DNA from: JBHHYU01 sp046757725
GTDB taxonomy: Bacteria; Desulfobacterota; Binatia; UBA9968
Reading direction: 5' to 3'
Length of the DNA stretch: 8,220 nt
NCBI GenBank assembly: GCA_046757725.1
Contig: JBHHYU010000113.1
Coordinates: 1 to 8,220, forward strand
This document shows, piece after piece, positions 6,377 to 8,220 of the stretch (its first letter is position 1; each line of letters starts with the position of its first letter). The position numbers and the translations under genes were made by a program. Under the pieces are notes generated by a model, which saw nothing but the letters and a program-made list of their open reading frames with translations, did no database searches and was not told where the DNA came from.

Positions 6377-6538
6377 GTGCGCGGCCGGCGGGTGAAGACG
6401 GATCCAGCCTCACAGATTACAGAGGCTCCTTTGACATTGGCGATGTCTGTTTTGCTTACGGTTCCGCAAAGAAAAGACCAAGATTTGACACAAAATGCCA
6501 AAAAGTACCTTTATTTCCTTGGCCCAATTCCTGCGTAA
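6377..6538 (+). pseudogene. Possible remnant of a membrane subunit C-terminus
   Basis: From GTG 6377 to TAA 6536-6538 a 53-codon frame contains T-D-P-A-S-Q-I-T-E-A-P-L-T-L-A-M-S-V-L-L-T-V and ends D-L-T-Q-N-A-K-K-Y-L-Y-F-L-G-P-I-P-A. The 'EAPLTLAM' start of a hydrophobic stretch and the 'PQ..DLTQNA' run resemble, by memory only, the last helix and tail of antiporter-like complex I subunits such as NuoN, with part of the helix missing. No ribosome site or start supports a functional gene. Chance resemblance is quite possible, and I hold this weakly. Confidence 0.15.
6485..6515 (+). promoter_or_regulatory. Weak candidate promoter for the secreted-protein gene
   Basis: A perfect TTGACA (6485-6490) is followed after 19 bases by TTTATT (6510-6515). 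Spacing is two bases longer than ideal and the -10 match is moderate. It would give a leader of about 110 bases. An alternative -10, TATTAA near 6545, lacks a spaced -35. Confidence 0.2.
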
Positions 6539-6613
6539 ACACCTGTATTAAATAAATGTCGATGTCAGCGGTTTAACAGTACCCGAAGAAAGTACCTAAA
6601 GAATAAAAGAATA

Positions 6614-6619
6614 AAGGAG
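6614..6619 (+). promoter_or_regulatory. Ribosome binding site of the secreted-protein gene
   Basis: AAGGAG lies 10 bases before ATG 6630, inside a purine-rich tract. It supports ATG 6630, which is also the start that gives a complete signal peptide. Confidence 0.65.
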
Positions 6620-6629
6620 AAAGAGAGCC

Positions 6630-7235
6630 ATGAAGCTTTTAACCGTTACTTTCTGTTCACTTGTTGTGATTGTTGTTCTTAGTCTCACTCCAGTACTTGC
6701 CCAGCATGGCCGTGGGGGCGGAATTGGTGGAGGAAAAGGGTTTGGGATGTCCCATACGCATGGTGGAGGAAAGGGATTTGGCATGCCAAGCTCATCTGGC
6801 CGGAAGCAAGGCCATTTTGGAGCAGAGAAGAGACTCCAGGGCAGGCAGAATTCCAAGGTAGGGAAAATGACAGGATCATCGACGCTTTCGGGCAAGAAGA
6901 ACGCGGCTGACCTACTCAGCCGGAATACCAAGCTTTCATCCAAGCTGCAGACGCTTTTGCCAAAGGGTACCGATATGCAGAAAGCAGCCAGCGGATTCGA
7001 TAATCTAGGTCAGTTCGCGGCGGCTACACATGTCTCCCATAATCTCAACGTTCCTTTTGACGATCTTAAGACCAAAATGACGGGCCCGTCCGCCGTGAGC
7101 TTGGGTCAAGCGATCCATGAACTCAAGCCGGGGGTTGATGCAAAAAAAGAAGCTCTCAAAGCGAACGAGCAGGCCCTAGAGGATATGGAGAAGTCCTTCG
7201 GTAAGAGTTCGCGGGCGTTTGGACGAGATAGGTAA
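6630..7235 (+). CDS. Secreted Gly/His/Lys-rich protein of unknown function
   Basis: The 201-residue product starts with a Sec signal peptide: MK, then a hydrophobic core at about 3-19, with a likely cut after Ala24 in PVLA-Q. The mature N-terminus is a low-complexity Gly/His/Lys segment (about 25-60) with the octapeptide GGGKGFGM at 33-40 and again at 45-52, separated by SHTH. This repeat is visible in DNA as two diverged copies. Residues of about 90-170 form a distinct domain with L-L-x-x-N-x-K-L-x-x-K-L-Q-x-L-L-P-K-G-T, G-F-x-N-L-G-Q-F-A-A-A-x-H-V-S-H-N-L and K-M-T-G-P-S-A-V-S-L-G-Q-A-I-H-E-L-K-P. A charged, probably helical tail follows. I recall this C-terminal domain from many uncharacterised exported proteins, especially in Acidobacteria-like genomes. 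The function is unknown. The His/Gly segment might bind metal or act as a flexible linker. No anchor or lipobox is seen. Confidence 0.88.
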   Translation: MKLLTVTFCSLVVIVVLSLTPVLAQHGRGGGIGGGKGFGMSHTHGGGKGFGMPSSSGRKQGHFGAEKRLQGRQNSKVGKMTGSSTLSGKKNAADLLSRNTKLSSKLQTLLPKGTDMQKAASGFDNLGQFAAATHVSHNLNVPFDDLKTKMTGPSAVSLGQAIHELKPGVDAKKEALKANEQALEDMEKSFGKSSRAFGRDR

Positions 7236-7253
7236 GAAAACTGAAAAATAAAT

Positions 7254-7282
7254 AACCTACCCTTTGCGCAAAGGCGGTTTTT
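7254..7282. terminator. Probable bidirectional intrinsic terminator
   Basis: The self-complementary CCTTTGCGCAAAGG (7261-7274) is flanked by AACC (7254-7257) and GGTT (7276-7279), which can pair as an outer stem with a small internal loop. A T-run (7278-7282) follows on the plus strand, and an A-rich tract (about 7242-7255) gives a T-rich tail on the minus strand. It lies 19 bases after the secreted-protein gene and in front of the leftward gene ending at 7416, the expected place for a shared terminator of convergent genes. The stretch 7283-7415 holds nothing further that I can name. Confidence 0.55.
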
Positions 7283-7415
7283 AGGTGTGCGGTTTTGTTT
7301 CCTCCATGGATTTTTGTAGAGTAACGGTTTCTGAGTAGAGGTGCTTGATTCTTAAGATGGTGTCTTTGCGGAATAGGGCTGATGTGTCGTAGTTGCGGGG
7401 CATAGGTGTTGACTA

Positions 7416-7724
7416 CTATTTCCTTAGTTCTTCAAGTCTCTTTAACAGCATCTTCCCGTTAATAAGTTCGAGCCTTGAGGGTATGAACGGAATAATAAGA
7501 GGGTCTTCTCCTAGCTTGGGAGCAAAATCAGATGTCGTTGTGAGAAAGCCCTTTGATGCGCCGTCTCCTTGTAGCACGCCTGCTGATGCTCGTACATCAT
7601 TGGCCTTTACGAGATGGTCTGGTTTGTAGGCTTTCACTTGGTCAATCACACGAATGGTCCCGAGCCCCCTTTTTACCGCAATTACGTCCCGTCCTAAATC
7701 TCCACTATGCGGAGTAAGAGTCAC
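7416..7724 (-). CDS. C-terminal piece: Mrr-like catalytic domain fragment
   Basis: Downstream of the TAG the same frame stays open from 7769. The first conventional start is GTG at 7724, giving 102 residues. Starting there would drop the 15 codons E-E-I-I-A-G-A-Y-K-K-A-G-F-E-E that form the first helix of the Mrr core, so a GTG start is likely to give an unstable domain. The remainder keeps S-G-D-L-G-R-D, the I-D-Q-V-K strand, A-S-K-G-F-L-T-T-T-S-D-F-A-P and the R-L-E-L-I-N-G end typical of this family. AGGAGG lies immediately after the TAG (7771-7766), but only ATC and ATA codons follow at translational-start distance. Confidence 0.55.
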   Translation of the reverse strand: MTLTPHSGDLGRDVIAVKRGLGTIRVIDQVKAYKPDHLVKANDVRASAGVLQGDGASKGFLTTTSDFAPKLGEDPLIIPFIPSRLELINGKMLLKRLEELRK

Positions 7725-7769
7725 TTCTTCAAAGCCCGCTTTTTTGTATGCGCCGGCTATGATTTCCTC

Positions 7770-8102
7770 CTATTTCCTGGCCGGGATTTGATAAGCGATA
7801 GTTGGATCGTTCTTGAGCAATTCAACGATCTCAAACCAAGGAAGGGCAACAGCCTTAATGAGCTGTCCTTCACCACTCTTTTCCCCTGGCACAACGACCG
7901 TTTGCAAAAGTAGATTGGTGGAAGGAATGACAGTTAACGTCGCTTCCATCCCGGCCAACGCTAAGGCCCCGGCTTCTACACGCAGAAAGAATTTGCGCGT
8001 TTTTGAACCGCACTTAGGACAGGGCGCTTGCTCTTCTGGACTTAAGCCTGGATCCTCGGTCAAATTGGTTTCGCAATTAGCGCATACAACTGCGTTCGCC
8101 AT
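7770..8102 (-). CDS. N-terminal piece: zinc-ribbon protein (110 aa)
   Basis: If TAG at 7772-7770 is respected, this piece is a 110-residue protein with two CxxC pairs (C7/C10 and C28/C31) forming a rubredoxin-like zinc ribbon. A stretch rich in Ala, Leu and Val follows (about 44-70), then L-P-W-F-E-I-V-E-L-L-K-N-D-P. There is no signal peptide, and the hydrophobic middle is too broken by charged residues to be a membrane helix. ATG at 8102 gives the ribbon four residues downstream of the start-proximal AVV, and only a weak AAGAG lies upstream. Alone it would lack any catalytic domain. Confidence 0.7.
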   Translation of the reverse strand: MANAVVCANCETNLTEDPGLSPEEQAPCPKCGSKTRKFFLRVEAGALALAGMEATLTVIPSTNLLLQTVVVPGEKSGEGQLIKAVALPWFEIVELLKNDPTIAYQIPARK

Positions 8103-8159
8103 GAATCACTCTTTAAAGAAGATGTGCGGGTGAGGAGGGGTTCGCGTTTGGATCGGTAG

Positions 8160-8190
8160 ATCATAGTTGGGTTGGAAAATAAAAGTTGAA
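8160..8190 (-). promoter_or_regulatory. Weak candidate promoter for the zinc-ribbon/Mrr gene
   Basis: On the minus strand TATGAT (8165-8160) matches the -10 consensus at five of six positions. TTCAAC (8190-8185) lies 19 bases upstream as a poor -35. The stretch is AT-rich and also lies between two divergent starts, so it could serve either gene. Confidence 0.2.
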
Positions 8191-8215
8191 AATTTTGTGA
8201 ATCAGAGGAGCGGCC

Positions 8216-8220
8216 ATGAC
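8216..8220 (+). CDS. Probable start of a further gene cut by the right edge
   Basis: ATG at 8216 is preceded by AGAGGAG (8204-8210) with 5 bases between, the best ribosome site in this part of the window. Only the start codon and two bases are inside. It would be divergent from the Mrr-like gene, 113 bases away. Nothing can be said of its product. Confidence 0.45.

Larger units (their letters stand above)
5697..6629. other. Long region without a confident gene
   Basis: These 933 bases between comM (minus) and the secreted-protein gene (plus) hold several short frames on both strands, none with a good start and recognisable family. They must contain promoters for both flanking genes. What can be listed: a doubtful 91-residue frame at 5779-6054; a hairpin at 5946-5965 (AAGAGGAC, 4-base loop, GTCTTCTT, one G.U pair); an inverted repeat at 6045-6077; a 6-base inverted repeat AGCCTC/GAGGCT at 6406-6427; a short frame at 6377-6538 that may be a gene remnant; and a repeated AAAGTACCT near 6502 and 6590. 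The mixture of partial signals suggests decayed sequence. Confidence 0.5.
7416..8102 (-). pseudogene. Zinc-ribbon + Mrr-type nuclease-like gene interrupted by an in-frame TAG
   Basis: From ATG 8102 to TAG 7418-7416 one frame of 229 codons is broken only by TAG at 7772-7770 (codon 111). No frameshift is needed to join the halves. The residues around the stop read I-P-A-R-K-[stop]-E-E-I-I-A-G-A-Y-K-K-A-G-F. In relatives I recall this reads R-K-W-E-E-I-I-A-G, so one G-to-A change (TGG to TAG) explains the break. Joined, the protein has an N-terminal zinc ribbon (C7, C10, C28, C31), a middle segment, and a complete restriction-endonuclease-like Mrr core with S-G-D-L-G-R-D-V-I-A-V and I-D-Q-V-K as the expected acidic and Q-x-K catalytic parts. 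This domain appears in type IV restriction enzymes and other DNA-processing nucleases, and the specific role is unknown. TAG also ends this gene and the NuoB-like gene, so TAG is a normal stop here. A nonsense mutation, sequencing error or a split gene are the options. Confidence 0.75.

Noticed and set aside
6502..6598. AAAGTACCT repeated about 87 bases apart
   Set aside because: Nine bases, two copies, AT-rich context; too weak to call a regulatory repeat.
7393..7629. Plus-strand frame over the Mrr-like gene
   Set aside because: Antisense shadow of the catalytic domain region.
7416..7772. Genome-wide reassignment of TAG to an amino acid
   Set aside because: TAG is the natural end of the NuoB-like gene (1605-1607) and of the Mrr-like gene itself, so it functions as a stop here.

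Overview
The window looks like bacterial chromosome from an environmental Gram-negative lineage with roughly balanced GC (judged by eye). Secreted proteins with Sec signal peptides, a divergent RpoD-family sigma factor, an orphan complex I NuoB and a secreted protein of a type I associate mainly with Acidobacteria-like genomes suggest an Acidobacteria / NC10 / Nitrospirota-type organism. No rRNA, tRNA or other lineage marker is present, so this placement is an inference. No phage, insertion sequence or CRISPR array was found.

Layout. Positions 1-554 (minus) hold the N-terminal 184 residues of an exported dienelactone-hydrolase-family protein cut by the window edge. A 310-base divergent intergenic region follows, with a sigma70-like promoter whose core contains an inverted repeat. 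Positions 865-3562 (plus) form a compact run of four genes separated by 34-40 bases: a 71-residue unknown protein, a stand-alone NuoB-like [4Fe-4S] protein, a Rieske-type [2Fe-2S] ferredoxin and an RpoD-family sigma factor. A monothiol CGFS glutaredoxin follows at 3692-4015, so a block of iron-sulfur and redox proteins surrounds a sigma factor. A ComM/YifB AAA+ ATPase lies convergently at 4173-5696 (minus).

Positions 5697-6629 carry no confident gene. They hold a doubtful 91-residue frame, a hairpin with a T-rich tail pointing left, and a short frame that may be the decayed end of a membrane subunit. Positions 6630-7235 (plus) encode a secreted protein with a Gly/His/Lys-rich repeat segment. 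A probable bidirectional terminator separates it from the convergent minus-strand gene at 7416-8102. That gene is a zinc-ribbon plus Mrr-type nuclease-fold protein interrupted by one in-frame TAG exactly where I expect a conserved tryptophan (TGG). A new plus-strand gene appears to start at 8216, five bases before the window ends.

The strongest points for a second look are the amber-interrupted Mrr-like gene, the sigma factor whose -10-reading helix departs from the housekeeping consensus, and the orphan NuoB / Rieske / sigma / CGFS-glutaredoxin neighbourhood. I do not see a complete novel defence or mobile system.
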